Assembly (NCBI GenBank): GCA_025936205.1
Contig: JAICTU010000362.1
Span: 1 to 9,480, forward strand
DNA: 9,480 nucleotides
From: Polyangiaceae bacterium
Lineage (GTDB): Bacteria; Myxococcota; Polyangia; Polyangiales; Polyangiaceae
Direction of reading: 5' to 3'
The position numbers and the translations under genes are program-made. Numbering within the stretch: position 1 is the stretch's first letter; each line of letters opens with the position of its first letter. The notes under the pieces are model-generated. The model had not been told where the DNA came from. It did not search any database and saw only the letters and a program-made list of their open reading frames with translations. Shown here one piece after another: positions 1-6,958 of the stretch.

Positions 1-1
1 A

Positions 2-1072
2 ATGAGTTCGCCCGAGCCCGGCAAATTTTTGCGGCGGCAACCCGCACCCCGGGCTCCGGTTTCCGTGGGCTCGATCCGTTTGCCGGACTGGAGGCTGAGC
101 TACGCAGGGCTGATCCTGGCGCTGCTGGGTGCGTGTGCGCTCTCGCTCCGAATCGGGCACGGCGATCTGCATGACCCGAGCTTGCGCGCGGCGTTGCTCG
201 AGCTGCGCGCGCAACGCCTGCTGGGCGCGGCGCTGGCGGGAGCCGCGCTCGCGGTCGCTGGCGTGCTGGTGCAGGGGCTGTTCCGGAACCCTCTGGCGAG
301 CCCTTCCGTGCTCGGCACCAGCGCGGGCGCGAGCCTCGGCGGGCGTCTGGCGCTGCTCGGTTTTCAGTTCGTGCTGGCCAGCGGCAAGCTGCCCGGCGTC
401 TCACCGGACGTGGCATTGCCGGTGGGCACGGTGCTGGGCGCGCTCGCTGCCCTGGGTGTGCTGCTCCTGGTCTCGCGCGTGCGCGACGATCTGGTCGTGC
501 TCTTGCTCACGGGCTTCCTGCTGGCCTCGCTCTTCTCCAGTCTGGAGGCGTTTTGCGTCAGCCTGGCGCAGGAGCGCTGGGAGCTGTCGCGCGCGCTGCT
601 CAGCTTCGCGCTCGGCGATGTGAGCGGCGTGGGCGCGCGCCAGCTCCTGCTGGCCGCACCATTGGTCTTGATCGGCTGCGTGCTCGGCTGGAGCTGGGCC
701 ACGCCGCTCGATCTGATGCTGAGCGGCGAAGACGAGGCGCGCAGCCTCGGGCTCGAGCTCGGCTCCTTGCGGCTCTGGGTGGTGATCTGGACGGCAGTGC
801 TCACCGCGGCGGCGGTCTCGCTCGGCGGCAATGTCGGCTTCGTGGGTTTGATCGTGCCTCACGCACTGCGGCCCTTGGTCGGCGTGTTACACCGTCGCTT
901 GCTGCCGGCCGCGGCGCTCGGCGGCGCCACGTTCGTCGCGCTGTGCGATGTGCTGTGTCGGGTCCTGCCGGGGCGCAGCGAGGTTCCGCTCGGCGTGATC
1001 ACGGGCCTGATCGGCGCGCCCACCTTTCTCTGGCTCTTGCTCCAGCATCGGCGCGACAGCTATGCCCTGTGA
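2..1072 (+). CDS. btuC: BtuC/FecCD-type ABC transporter permease, probably for cobamide/corrinoid
   Basis: This is the inner-membrane permease of a type II ABC importer, which would move corrinoid from a binding protein into the cytoplasm. The 356 residues match the family's usual length, and most of the protein is hydrophobic helices. Family landmarks are visible: FRNPLASPSVLGTSAGA at residues 94-110, the cytoplasmic coupling region around GEDEARSLGLELG (242-254), VGFVGLIVPHALRPLVG (278-294), and the C-terminal EVPLGVITGLIGAPTFLWLL (327-346). The ATG is only two bases into the window, so the ribosome site cannot be seen and a longer upstream start is possible; residues 1-30 are a polar tail before the first helix. 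The next gene starts inside its last codons. FecCD permeases also carry iron-siderophores and haem; the corrinoid assignment rests on cobU and cobS downstream in the same operon, not on this protein. Confidence 0.9.
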   Translation: MSSPEPGKFLRRQPAPRAPVSVGSIRLPDWRLSYAGLILALLGACALSLRIGHGDLHDPSLRAALLELRAQRLLGAALAGAALAVAGVLVQGLFRNPLASPSVLGTSAGASLGGRLALLGFQFVLASGKLPGVSPDVALPVGTVLGALAALGVLLLVSRVRDDLVVLLLTGFLLASLFSSLEAFCVSLAQERWELSRALLSFALGDVSGVGARQLLLAAPLVLIGCVLGWSWATPLDLMLSGEDEARSLGLELGSLRLWVVIWTAVLTAAAVSLGGNVGFVGLIVPHALRPLVGVLHRRLLPAAALGGATFVALCDVLCRVLPGRSEVPLGVITGLIGAPTFLWLLLQHRRDSYAL

Positions 1073-2105
1073 CCCGCGCGGTCTTGTGCGCTACCCCCCG
1101 CCGAATATGCCCCGCCCCGTCGACTGGCTCAACGTCGCTGCCCTGGTGCTGACGCTCGGCGCGGCCACCGGCGCTGCACTGCGCCCATCCGGGCGCGTGC
1201 TGCGGGCCGTCAACCCTGGCGAGAGCCTGCCGCCGCTGGATCAGCCGCTGCCGCTGGCCGACGGCGGCCGTGCCCTGAGCGACGCCACCGGTGCGCTGAT
1301 CCCGCTCGGACCGTATCGGCACGTGGCCTCGGGCAGCCTGCTCGCAGATCCGCTGCTGCTGGCGCTCTGCGCCCCCGACGAAGTGGTGTCCTTCTCTGCA
1401 CGTGCTCCGGACGCCCGCGCCGCGTATCGCTATGCCGGCAAGCCGAGCGTCGATGCACACCGCATCGAGGCCCTGCTCGGTGTTCACCCGGATCTGGTGC
1501 TGGTCAACAGCCTCGGCGATCACGCCTTCGTCCAGCGGCTGCGCGCTGCAGGACTGCGCGTGTTCGATCTGGGGCCCATGCGCGGCGTCCAGACGTTCCT
1601 GAGCAACGTCTTGGCGGTGGGCTGGCTCGTGGGACGTGAGCCGGAGGCGCGAGAGTTGGCCCAGCAGTTTCGCACGCGGCTGGAGGCGATCGCCCGACAT
1701 GTGCCGCCTGCAGCGCGCCGGAGCGCGCTCTATCTCGGCATCCACGGCAACCAGATGTTCGGCGGCACGCGCGGCACGAGCTACCACGACGTGCTCTTTT
1801 ATGCGGGGCTGGACGACGTCGCGGCTCGCGAGCTCGAGGGTTGGCCCAGCTACGACGCCGAGCAGCTGCTGGCATTTGACCCGGAGCTGATCGTGATGCA
1901 GACGGGCATGCGCGCGGCGCTCTGTCAGCGCGGCGAGCTCGGCAGGCTGCGCGCCTGTGGCACGCAGGGCCGCGTGGTCGAGCTCGACCCGCAGCTGCTG
2001 AACGACGCCGGCTTCGGCATGCTCGAAGCGAGCGAGCAAGTGCACCGCGCGGCTTATCCTTTTGCGGGGGCACCCCGCACTCCGATCGAGCCGAGCGCAC
2101 CATGA
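1062..2105 (+). CDS. btuF: BtuF-like substrate-binding protein with N-terminal membrane anchor
   Basis: This is probably the periplasmic corrinoid-binding component of the importer. The C-terminal ~270 residues have the two-lobed helical-backbone pattern of the BtuF/FepB group: a first lobe with HRIEALLGVHPDLVLVNS (about 132-149), a linking helix near 170-215, and a second lobe with YDAEQLLAFDPELIVMQTG (about 264-282). Sequence similarity to well-known BtuF looks weak, so the family call rests mainly on layout and position between permease and ATPase. A hydrophobic stretch at residues 22-40 is a signal peptide or signal anchor; there is no lipobox cysteine next to it. The start is uncertain. 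ATG 1062 overlaps the permease stop by 11 bases; ATG 1107 (Met16) would put the hydrophobic stretch nearer the N-terminus, as in a normal signal sequence. Neither has a clear Shine-Dalgarno. The end overlaps the next gene as ATGA. Confidence 0.8.
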   Translation: MPCDPRGLVRYPPPNMPRPVDWLNVAALVLTLGAATGAALRPSGRVLRAVNPGESLPPLDQPLPLADGGRALSDATGALIPLGPYRHVASGSLLADPLLLALCAPDEVVSFSARAPDARAAYRYAGKPSVDAHRIEALLGVHPDLVLVNSLGDHAFVQRLRAAGLRVFDLGPMRGVQTFLSNVLAVGWLVGREPEARELAQQFRTRLEAIARHVPPAARRSALYLGIHGNQMFGGTRGTSYHDVLFYAGLDDVAARELEGWPSYDAEQLLAFDPELIVMQTGMRAALCQRGELGRLRACGTQGRVVELDPQLLNDAGFGMLEASEQVHRAAYPFAGAPRTPIEPSAP

Positions 2106-2896
2106 GCCACACGAGCTTGACCGCGCAGGGCGTGCGCGTGCGCCTCGGCGGGCGCTGGGTGGTCGACGGCGTCGACTTCACGGCGGAGGCGGGAGCAGTG
2201 AGCGCCATCGTGGGACCGAACGGCTCGGGCAAGACCAGCTTGCTGCGGGCGCTCGCCGGGCTGCTTCCCTACTCCGGTAGCGTCCGTGCGGGAGCGCTGG
2301 ACCTGGCGCAGGCGCGCGCCGCGGAGCGCGCGCGCCAGATCGCCTATCTGCCCCAGAGCTCGGCGTTGCGCGCGCTGCTCAGCGTGCGCGAGGTCGTCGC
2401 GCTGGGCCGCTATGCGAGTCAGCCGGGCTGGTTCGCCGGCACGCCCAGCGACGATGCGCAGGTGACCGACGCGCTGGCGCGCACCGGCATCGCCGAGCTG
2501 GCGGATCAACCTTATCCCAAGCTGTCGGGCGGGCAGCAGCGCCTGGTGCTGATCGCGCGCGCGCTCGCCACCGGCGCTCGCATCCTGCTGCTCGACGAAC
2601 CGACGGCGTCGCTCGACGTGCGGCACGCGCTGCGGCTGTTCGAGCTGCTCGGCGCGCTCGCTGGCGATGGCTACTGCGTGGTGCTGGTGCTGCACGATCT
2701 CGACGACGTGCTGCGGCACGCGCGCCACGCATTGCTGCTCGAGGCCGGGCGGGCTCGAGCTTCCGGCTCCGCGAGCAGCGCGGAATTCCTGGACGCTGCC
2801 GCGGAGCTGTACGGGGTCGAGCTGGTCCCGCGCGATCGGCTCGGTTTTCGCAGTAGCAATAGAAGCGGCACGCGGCCGGCAGGAGGTGCTTCATGA
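2102..2896 (+). CDS. btuD: ABC transporter ATP-binding protein (BtuD/FecE-like)
   Basis: This is the cytoplasmic ATPase that powers the importer. All nucleotide-binding motifs are intact in 264 residues: Walker A GPNGSGKTS (38-46), Q-loop glutamine in YLPQSS (85), ABC signature LSGGQ (141-145), Walker B ILLLDEP (161-167) and the H-loop histidine in VLVLHDLDD (198). The order and spacing fit the FecE/BtuD/FhuC subfamily that pairs with FecCD permeases. It starts by an ATGA overlap with the binding-protein gene and ends by another ATGA overlap with cobU, so translation of the three genes is probably coupled. The last 20 or so residues are Ser/Arg/Gly-rich and look dispensable; their codons also hold the strong ribosome site of cobU. 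Substrate cannot be read from an ATPase; corrinoid is inferred from the downstream genes. Confidence 0.92.
   Translation: MSHTSLTAQGVRVRLGGRWVVDGVDFTAEAGAVSAIVGPNGSGKTSLLRALAGLLPYSGSVRAGALDLAQARAAERARQIAYLPQSSALRALLSVREVVALGRYASQPGWFAGTPSDDAQVTDALARTGIAELADQPYPKLSGGQQRLVLIARALATGARILLLDEPTASLDVRHALRLFELLGALAGDGYCVVLVLHDLDDVLRHARHALLLEAGRARASGSASSAEFLDAAAELYGVELVPRDRLGFRSSNRSGTRPAGGAS
2881..2887 (+). promoter_or_regulatory. Strong Shine-Dalgarno for cobU
   Basis: AGGAGGT lies inside the 3' end of the ATPase gene, five bases before the ATG at 2893. It is the best ribosome-binding site I could find in the window and fixes the cobU start. The other overlapping genes of this operon lack a comparable site, so cobU may be translated more strongly than its neighbours (inference). 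Confidence 0.75.
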
Positions 2897-3414
2897 TCAC
2901 GTTGGTGCTGGGCGGTACGCGTTCGGGCAAGAGCCGCTACGCTCAGCAGCTGGCACGCCAGCTGTCCGAACGCCCGCTGTATGTGGCCACGTCGCGGCCC
3001 TGGGACGCCGATCATCAGGCTCGCATCGCGCGTCATCAGCGCGAACGCGGCCCTGAATGGCGCACCGTGGAGTGCGAGATTGAGCTCGACGCGCTGCCGC
3101 TGGACGGTGAGGTCGCAGTGATCGACTGCGTGACGCTCTGGCTCACCAATCTCTTCTCCGACGCCGATCTCGAGCGCTGCCTCGCGCGCGCACGCGCCAT
3201 CATCGATCGCCTGACGGAGCCGCGAGCGCAGCTGCTGCTGGTCTCGAACGAGCTCGGCCAGAGCCTGCACGCTCCGACCGAGCTCGGGCGCAAGTTCGTG
3301 GACCTGCAGGGGCTCGTGAACCAGCATATCGCGGCGCGCGCCCAGAACGTCGCCTGGATGGTGGCCGGCATCGCCAGCTACGTGAAAGGGGCGGCGCCGG
3401 AGGGCGGTGCATAG
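2893..3414 (+). CDS. cobU: Adenosylcobinamide kinase / adenosylcobinamide-phosphate guanylyltransferase
   Basis: CobU/CobP phosphorylates adenosylcobinamide and then transfers GMP to it, giving adenosylcobinamide-GDP, the activated substrate for CobS. The 173 residues are the normal full length. The N-terminal P-loop GGTRSGKS is at 7-14. The expected guanylylated histidine lies in RIARHQRERGPEW, at His48 by alignment in my head with Salmonella His46. A Walker B-like stretch VIDCVTLWLTNLF is at 76-88, and VSNELG at 117-122 matches the family VSNEVG block, followed by the usual region ending near LVNQHIA (141-147). The TSRPWDADHQARI segment (33-45) resembles the variant I associate with Bacteroidetes-type CobU more than the enterobacterial form. 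It starts four bases before the ATPase stop and its own end overlaps cobS. It would act directly on corrinoid delivered by the upstream transporter. Confidence 0.93.
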   Translation: MITLVLGGTRSGKSRYAQQLARQLSERPLYVATSRPWDADHQARIARHQRERGPEWRTVECEIELDALPLDGEVAVIDCVTLWLTNLFSDADLERCLARARAIIDRLTEPRAQLLLVSNELGQSLHAPTELGRKFVDLQGLVNQHIAARAQNVAWMVAGIASYVKGAAPEGGA

Positions 3415-4183
3415 CGTGGCGCCTTTGCGCGGCGTGCGGGCCGCGTTCGTGAGCTTCACGCGCCTACCACTCGGAGGCTATCCCTATCGCGCCGAGGAAT
3501 GGCGCTGGGCACCGGCTCATCTTCCGCTGGTCGGCGTGGCGATCGGGGGCCTCAGCGCGGCAGTGTGGCTGGGCGCGAACGAGCTGGGCTTGCCGCGCGA
3601 GCTGGCGGCCGTACTCGCACTGGCCGCGTCCGTGCTGGCCACGGGCGCGCTGCACGAAGACGGCCTGGCCGATTCGGCGGACGCGCTCGGTGGCGGGCAC
3701 GACCGCGAACGCGTGCTCGCGATCCTGAAGGACAGCCGCATCGGCACCTATGGCGCGCTGGCGCTGGGCTTCAGCTTGCTGATCCGCGCGAGCGCGATCG
3801 CGCGGCTCGACGAGCACGGCTGGTTCGTGCTCGTGGTGGTGCACTGCCTGGCACGGCTGGGCCCCGTGCGCCTGATGTTCAGCGAACCCTACGTCAGCGA
3901 CTTGGCGCAGGCCAAGAGCCCGAGCTTCTTGCCCATCGCTCGCGGACAGCTGATGGTGGCGGTGGGCTGGGTGCTGCTCTGCCTCGCTGCCGCCGCGGCG
4001 TTCGGAAAGCTATCCCTGCCGTGTTGTGCCGCGCTGGCCGGCACCAACAGCTTGCTGCCTTTTCTCGCCGCTCCCTACTATCGAAGGGCGGTGGGTGGCA
4101 TCACCGGCGATCTGCTCGGCGCGCAGGAGCAAGCTGCCGAGATGGTGCTGTGGCTGGTCTGGCTCCTCTGTCACAACCGCTGA
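3407..4183 (+). CDS. cobS: Adenosylcobinamide-GDP ribazoletransferase (cobalamin synthase)
   Basis: CobS is an integral membrane enzyme that joins adenosylcobinamide-GDP to alpha-ribazole (or its phosphate), the late step of cobamide assembly. The 258-residue product has several hydrophobic helices and the family's acidic motifs: LHEDGLADSADALGGG (82-97), LKDSRIGTYG (107-116) and GGITGDLLGA (230-239), which carry the likely Mg-binding aspartates. The start is GTG. GTG 3407 overlaps the cobU stop by eight bases; GTG 3416, three codons later in the same frame, is a real alternative. GGAGG at 3399-3403 lies 3 bases from the first and 12 from the second, so spacing does not decide. CobT (which supplies alpha-ribazole phosphate), CobC and CbiB are not in the window, so the lower-ligand genes must be elsewhere. 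It is the last gene of the operon and faces dcd. Confidence 0.94.
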   Translation: MHSVAPLRGVRAAFVSFTRLPLGGYPYRAEEWRWAPAHLPLVGVAIGGLSAAVWLGANELGLPRELAAVLALAASVLATGALHEDGLADSADALGGGHDRERVLAILKDSRIGTYGALALGFSLLIRASAIARLDEHGWFVLVVVHCLARLGPVRLMFSEPYVSDLAQAKSPSFLPIARGQLMVAVGWVLLCLAAAAAFGKLSLPCCAALAGTNSLLPFLAAPYYRRAVGGITGDLLGAQEQAAEMVLWLVWLLCHNR

Positions 4184-4210
4184 CCGCCGCGGGCCGCCCG
4201 CGCCCCGATA

Positions 4211-4232
4211 CGCCGGACAGCGCCGCCCGGCG
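4211..4232. terminator. Candidate hairpin between convergent cobS and dcd
   Basis: The 69-base gap between the cobS stop and the dcd stop is GC-rich. It contains a perfect six-base inverted repeat, CGCCGG at 4211-4216 and CCGGCG at 4227-4232, with a ten-base loop. A shorter palindrome sits just before it (GCGGGC-C-GCCCGC, 4189-4201). The place suits a two-way terminator, but neither side has a T-run, so intrinsic termination is not shown. Confidence 0.3.
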
Positions 4233-4252
4233 CAGGCCCGGCCCCCCTCTGC

Positions 4253-4822
4253 TCAGCGATCGAGGCGGATCCGACTCAACTGCGGTCCTGTTTGTAAATG
4301 GTAGTGGCTGCCCCGCTCCAGGCCGTAGGGGCGCTCCGCCGGTGAGGTCAGCTGATGCAGCACGATCTGTGCGATGCGCATGCCGGGATAGAGCTTCACT
4401 GCGATGGAGCCGATGTTGGACAGCTCCAGCGTGATCTGCCCTTCAAACCCGGGATCGATGAAACCGGCCGTGGCGTGGACGACCACCGCGAGCCGGCCGA
4501 TGCTGCTGCGTCCATCCACCATGCCCACCAGATCGCTCGGGATCTTGACGCGCTCGACGCTGGTGCCGAGGGCGAACTCGCCCGGGTGCAGCACGAATGC
4601 CCGATCTTCGTCCAGGACCACGCGATCCATCGAGGCGGCGATGCTCGCCGGGTCGCCCGGGTCGAGCACCGTGACCTGCGCGGGCCGGTACACCAGAAAC
4701 TCGCGGCTGAGCCGCAGATCCACGCTCGCGGGCTGGATCTGCAAATCTTCGTCGGAGAGCGGCTCGATCGCGAGCTCGCCGCTGCGCAGGCGAGCCCGAA
4801 TGTCACGATCGGAGAGGATCAT
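4253..4822 (-). CDS. dcd: dCTP deaminase, possibly bifunctional dCTP deaminase/dUTPase
   Basis: Dcd converts dCTP to dUTP for thymidylate synthesis; the bifunctional form goes on to dUMP. The 189-residue product is full length. Visible family blocks are the N-terminal [21 protein letters not shown] (30-38), [11 protein letters not shown] (76-86), [19 protein letters not shown] (103-121) and [15 protein letters not shown] (122-136), with Glu133 in the place of the catalytic glutamate. TAGFIDPGF (118-126) and the C-terminal [17 protein letters not shown] (158-174) resemble the mycobacterial DCD:DUT, as I recall it, more than E. coli Dcd, which has HRIDPGW at the same place. I therefore lean towards, but cannot prove, combined activity. 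Its ATG overlaps the pmbA stop as ATGA, so it is the second gene of a two-gene operon and probably translationally coupled. No good Shine-Dalgarno is seen. Confidence 0.93.
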   Translation of the reverse strand: MILSDRDIRARLRSGELAIEPLSDEDLQIQPASVDLRLSREFLVYRPAQVTVLDPGDPASIAASMDRVVLDEDRAFVLHPGEFALGTSVERVKIPSDLVGMVDGRSSIGRLAVVVHATAGFIDPGFEGQITLELSNIGSIAVKLYPGMRIAQIVLHQLTSPAERPYGLERGSHYHLQTGPQLSRIRLDR

Positions 4823-6189
4823 CCTTCGCCCGCGATGGTCATCTCCGATACGCGCAGCGTCGGGCAGGCCAGCGAGCTCTTGAGCACCAGGTCATCGCCG
4901 ACGCCGTCGATGTTCTGCAGCATCTGATCGAGGTTGGAGGAGATCGTGACCTCGCTGACCGGAAACGCGAGCTTGCCGTCTTCGATCCAGAATCCGGACG
5001 CCCCGCGCGAGAAGTCGCCGGTCACCGCGTTGAAGCCGAAGCCCATCATCTCCGTCACGTACAGGCCGCGCTTCGTCGAGGCGATCAGCTGCTCGGGCGT
5101 CTGTTGCCCGGCCTTCAGGATCAGGTTGCTGGTGCTCGCGCTCACCCCCCCGCCGGAGCGCCCGGCGCTGGCCGTGGACTGGCGCTTCAGCTTGCGCGCC
5201 GAGTAGCTGTCGAGCAGGAAGGTGCGCAGTACGCCTCCCTCCACCACCACGTTCACCCGCGACGCCAGGCCTTCGCCATCGAAGGCGCGCGAGCCGGGGC
5301 CGCGCTGGATCAACGGATTGTCGACGATGTCGACCAGCGGGCTGGCGACCTTGCTGCCCTCGCGCTCCGCCAGGTAGCTGGAGCGGCGCCACACCGCACC
5401 CCCCAGCACGCAACCGATGAAGCTCGACACCAGCGAGCGGGCCGCGTCGGCCTCGAACACGATCGGGGCCTGACAGGTCGCGACTTTGCGCGCGCCCAGC
5501 TGGCGTAAGGTGCGCTCGGCCGCCTTGCGGCCCACGACCTCGATCGGCTCCAGCCCGGCCAGGTGGCGATGCCCGGTCCAGTAATGACCGCGGCGCTTCT
5601 TGCCGCCTTGGTCCTCGACCACCGGAACGACCGAGAGCGAGATGAAGGAGCCGCGGCGCACGGCGGAGAAGCCGCTGGAGAGCGCCAGCGCGGACCAGCC
5701 GGAGACGCGCGACATCGTCGCGCCTTCACTCAGCTCGAGCCGCTTGTCCTGCTCGAGAGCGATGCGCTCGGCCTGCTCGGCGCGCTGCAGCGCCACGTCC
5801 GCACCGATACCGTCCACCGACGGATCGAACAGGTCGAGATCGGCGAAGGGTCCCTTGGCGAGCAAGCTCGGGTCGGCGGGGCCGGCGAAGGAGTCCGGTT
5901 CGCTGAGCTCGGCGAGCGCGAGCGCGTCGCTCACGCAGCGCTTCAGCCCCTCTTCCGTCCAGTCGCTGGTCGAGGTGATCGCAACGCGCTGCGAACGGAT
6001 CACGCGCAGCGCGACGTTGCGATGCCCCGCCTCCTGCACCAGCTCGGGCTTGCCGAGCCGGACTTTCGCCGTCAGCTCCCAGCCGGAGCTGGCGCTCGCT
6101 TCCGCGACGTCGGCTCCCCCTTGCCGTGCCTCCTCGACCAGGCGCGCGGCGATGCCCTGCAGGCGCTCTGCTTCAGCTGTTTCGCTCAT
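4819..6189 (-). CDS. pmbA: TldE/PmbA-family protein (non-catalytic partner of TldD)
   Basis: TldE forms a heterodimeric zinc protease with TldD, known for maturing microcin B17, degrading CcdA and cleaving modified peptides. TldD supplies the metal site. This 456-residue product has the usual length and domain order: an N-terminal domain beginning with [18 protein letters not shown] (14-31), a middle domain, and the highly conserved C-terminal block [19 protein letters not shown] (383-401) followed by [20 protein letters not shown] (402-421). No HExxxH motif is present, which fits TldE rather than TldD. The ATG at 6189 has a modest GGAG close upstream. It heads an operon with dcd (ATGA overlap). 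No tldD is in the window; it may be further away. The pairing with a nucleotide-pool enzyme has no obvious reason, and I see no peptide-natural-product genes nearby that would suggest a specialised substrate. Confidence 0.92.
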   Translation of the reverse strand: MSETAEAERLQGIAARLVEEARQGGADVAEASASSGWELTAKVRLGKPELVQEAGHRNVALRVIRSQRVAITSTSDWTEEGLKRCVSDALALAELSEPDSFAGPADPSLLAKGPFADLDLFDPSVDGIGADVALQRAEQAERIALEQDKRLELSEGATMSRVSGWSALALSSGFSAVRRGSFISLSVVPVVEDQGGKKRRGHYWTGHRHLAGLEPIEVVGRKAAERTLRQLGARKVATCQAPIVFEADAARSLVSSFIGCVLGGAVWRRSSYLAEREGSKVASPLVDIVDNPLIQRGPGSRAFDGEGLASRVNVVVEGGVLRTFLLDSYSARKLKRQSTASAGRSGGGVSASTSNLILKAGQQTPEQLIASTKRGLYVTEMMGFGFNAVTGDFSRGASGFWIEDGKLAFPVSEVTISSNLDQMLQNIDGVGDDLVLKSSLACPTLRVSEMTIAGEG

Positions 6190-6240
6190 GCTCTCCAGGT
6201 AGCAACACTCGAGCGCCCTGCAAATGGTGTGAGCGCGCTT

Positions 6241-6261
6241 TGAGCCCGGCGGGCGGGCTCA
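6241..6261. terminator. Hairpin covering the stop of the membrane-protein gene
   Basis: TGAGCCC at 6241-6247 and GGGCTCA at 6255-6261 form a perfect seven-base stem with a seven-base GC-rich loop. On the minus strand the TGA stop of the membrane-protein gene is the first three bases of the stem. It stands before pmbA, so it may separate the two transcription units. No T-run follows it, so it could be a processing or stability element rather than an intrinsic terminator. Confidence 0.4.
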
Positions 6262-6816
6262 GCTGCCTTCTGACGCGCCCGCGGCGAGCCATTCCAGGCA
6301 GCGACGCGCAAACCAGGTGGCCACCGCGAGCGACAGCAGGAGCCAGCCGAGCAGAAAGCCGAGCGGCCCCTGGAGCAGCGCGCTCGCGCCGAAGGCGCCG
6401 TGGAACTGCTCGAAGCTGGCGGCCACTCGCAGGCGCGGCGCGAGCGCGATCAGCGGCGCGAGCGCGAGCGCGAGCGGCAGCCAGAACCAGCGCTGGGCGA
6501 CCGCGGGCCGCCCGCGCGAAGCGCGCAAGGCCTGGCCGAAGCCGAGCGGCACGCTCAGCCCCGACAGCAGCACCAACCACGGGCCGAGCCAGCGCGGCAG
6601 CGACCTGGCCGGGATCAGATACGCATAGGCCCAATCGGGCTCGGCGTTGAGCAGCAGTGCCACGGCGGGTGCATAGCTGAGCAAGCCGAGCAGCACGGCG
6701 ATCAAGAGAGCCTGACCAGCGACGGGGCGGATGGGTCTGCGCAGCTGCGCCGCCGCAGACCAAAACAGTCCGGCCCCCAGGGCAAATCCCGCCAGCAGCG
6801 CGCTGAATGCAGGCAT
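6259..6816 (-). CDS. Unrecognised multi-pass membrane protein
   Basis: I do not recognise this family. The reading frame is open further upstream (to 7011), but residues before Met at 6816 are Arg/Pro/Gly-rich, look non-coding and would run antisense into larB. I therefore start at 6816, giving 185 residues. The product has about five hydrophobic helices near 5-23, 36-56, 77-97, 110-127 and 148-169, joined by short Arg-rich loops. A more distinctive segment between helices 2 and 3 reads NAEPDWAYAYLIPARSLPRW (57-76). No catalytic, metal-binding or transporter signature is visible, and it is not His-rich, so a nickel role is not supported by its sequence. A GGAG directly abuts the ATG, which is poorly spaced. 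It is transcribed away from larB across a 142-base gap and lies upstream of pmbA on the same strand, with a hairpin between. Confidence 0.65.
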   Translation of the reverse strand: MPAFSALLAGFALGAGLFWSAAAQLRRPIRPVAGQALLIAVLLGLLSYAPAVALLLNAEPDWAYAYLIPARSLPRWLGPWLVLLSGLSVPLGFGQALRASRGRPAVAQRWFWLPLALALAPLIALAPRLRVAASFEQFHGAFGASALLQGPLGFLLGWLLLSLAVATWFARRCLEWLAAGASEGS

Positions 6817-6921
6817 CTCCGACTCGTGCCACAGCCCTCGGAGGCTCGCAAATCCGCTGCGGGGTCCGCCTGGCAGGGGAGCGCCAACCCGATGCGGAGC
6901 GCGGCGTGACGGCGGATCGCC

Positions 6922-6951
6922 TTTACCTGATCGCGGTTCCCGAACTACACC
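6922..6951 (+). promoter_or_regulatory. Possible larB promoter giving a leaderless transcript
   Basis: TTTACC (6922-6927) and TACACC (6946-6951) are 18 bases apart and resemble weak -35 and -10 elements. Transcription would then begin within a base or two of the larB ATG at 6959. No Shine-Dalgarno precedes that ATG, which fits a leaderless message. Both hexamers are poor matches to consensus. The rest of the 142-base divergent gap (6817-6958) shows no clear operator or riboswitch. Confidence 0.22.
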
Positions 6952-6958
6952 GGCACCC

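Noticed and set aside
999..2045. 348-residue minus-strand open frame antisense to the binding-protein gene
   Set aside because: It mirrors the coding frame of a supported gene in GC-rich DNA, is Arg/Ala/Gln/His-rich and shows no motif. The plus-strand gene fits the operon and its overlaps exactly.
3499..4434. 311-residue plus-strand open frame overlapping cobS and dcd
   Set aside because: It is a frame-shifted shadow of cobS, very Arg/Gly-rich, and runs antisense into dcd. Both overlapping genes have full family motifs.
6190..6240. Possible promoter for pmbA (TTGCAG with a downstream TACCTG) on the minus strand
   Set aside because: The hexamers match consensus poorly and I could not find a convincing spacing, so I do not list it as a feature.
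6731..6958. 76-residue N-terminal extension of LarB in the open frame
   Set aside because: LarB is full length from 6959, and the extension is Arg/Pro/Ser-rich and overlaps the divergent membrane gene.
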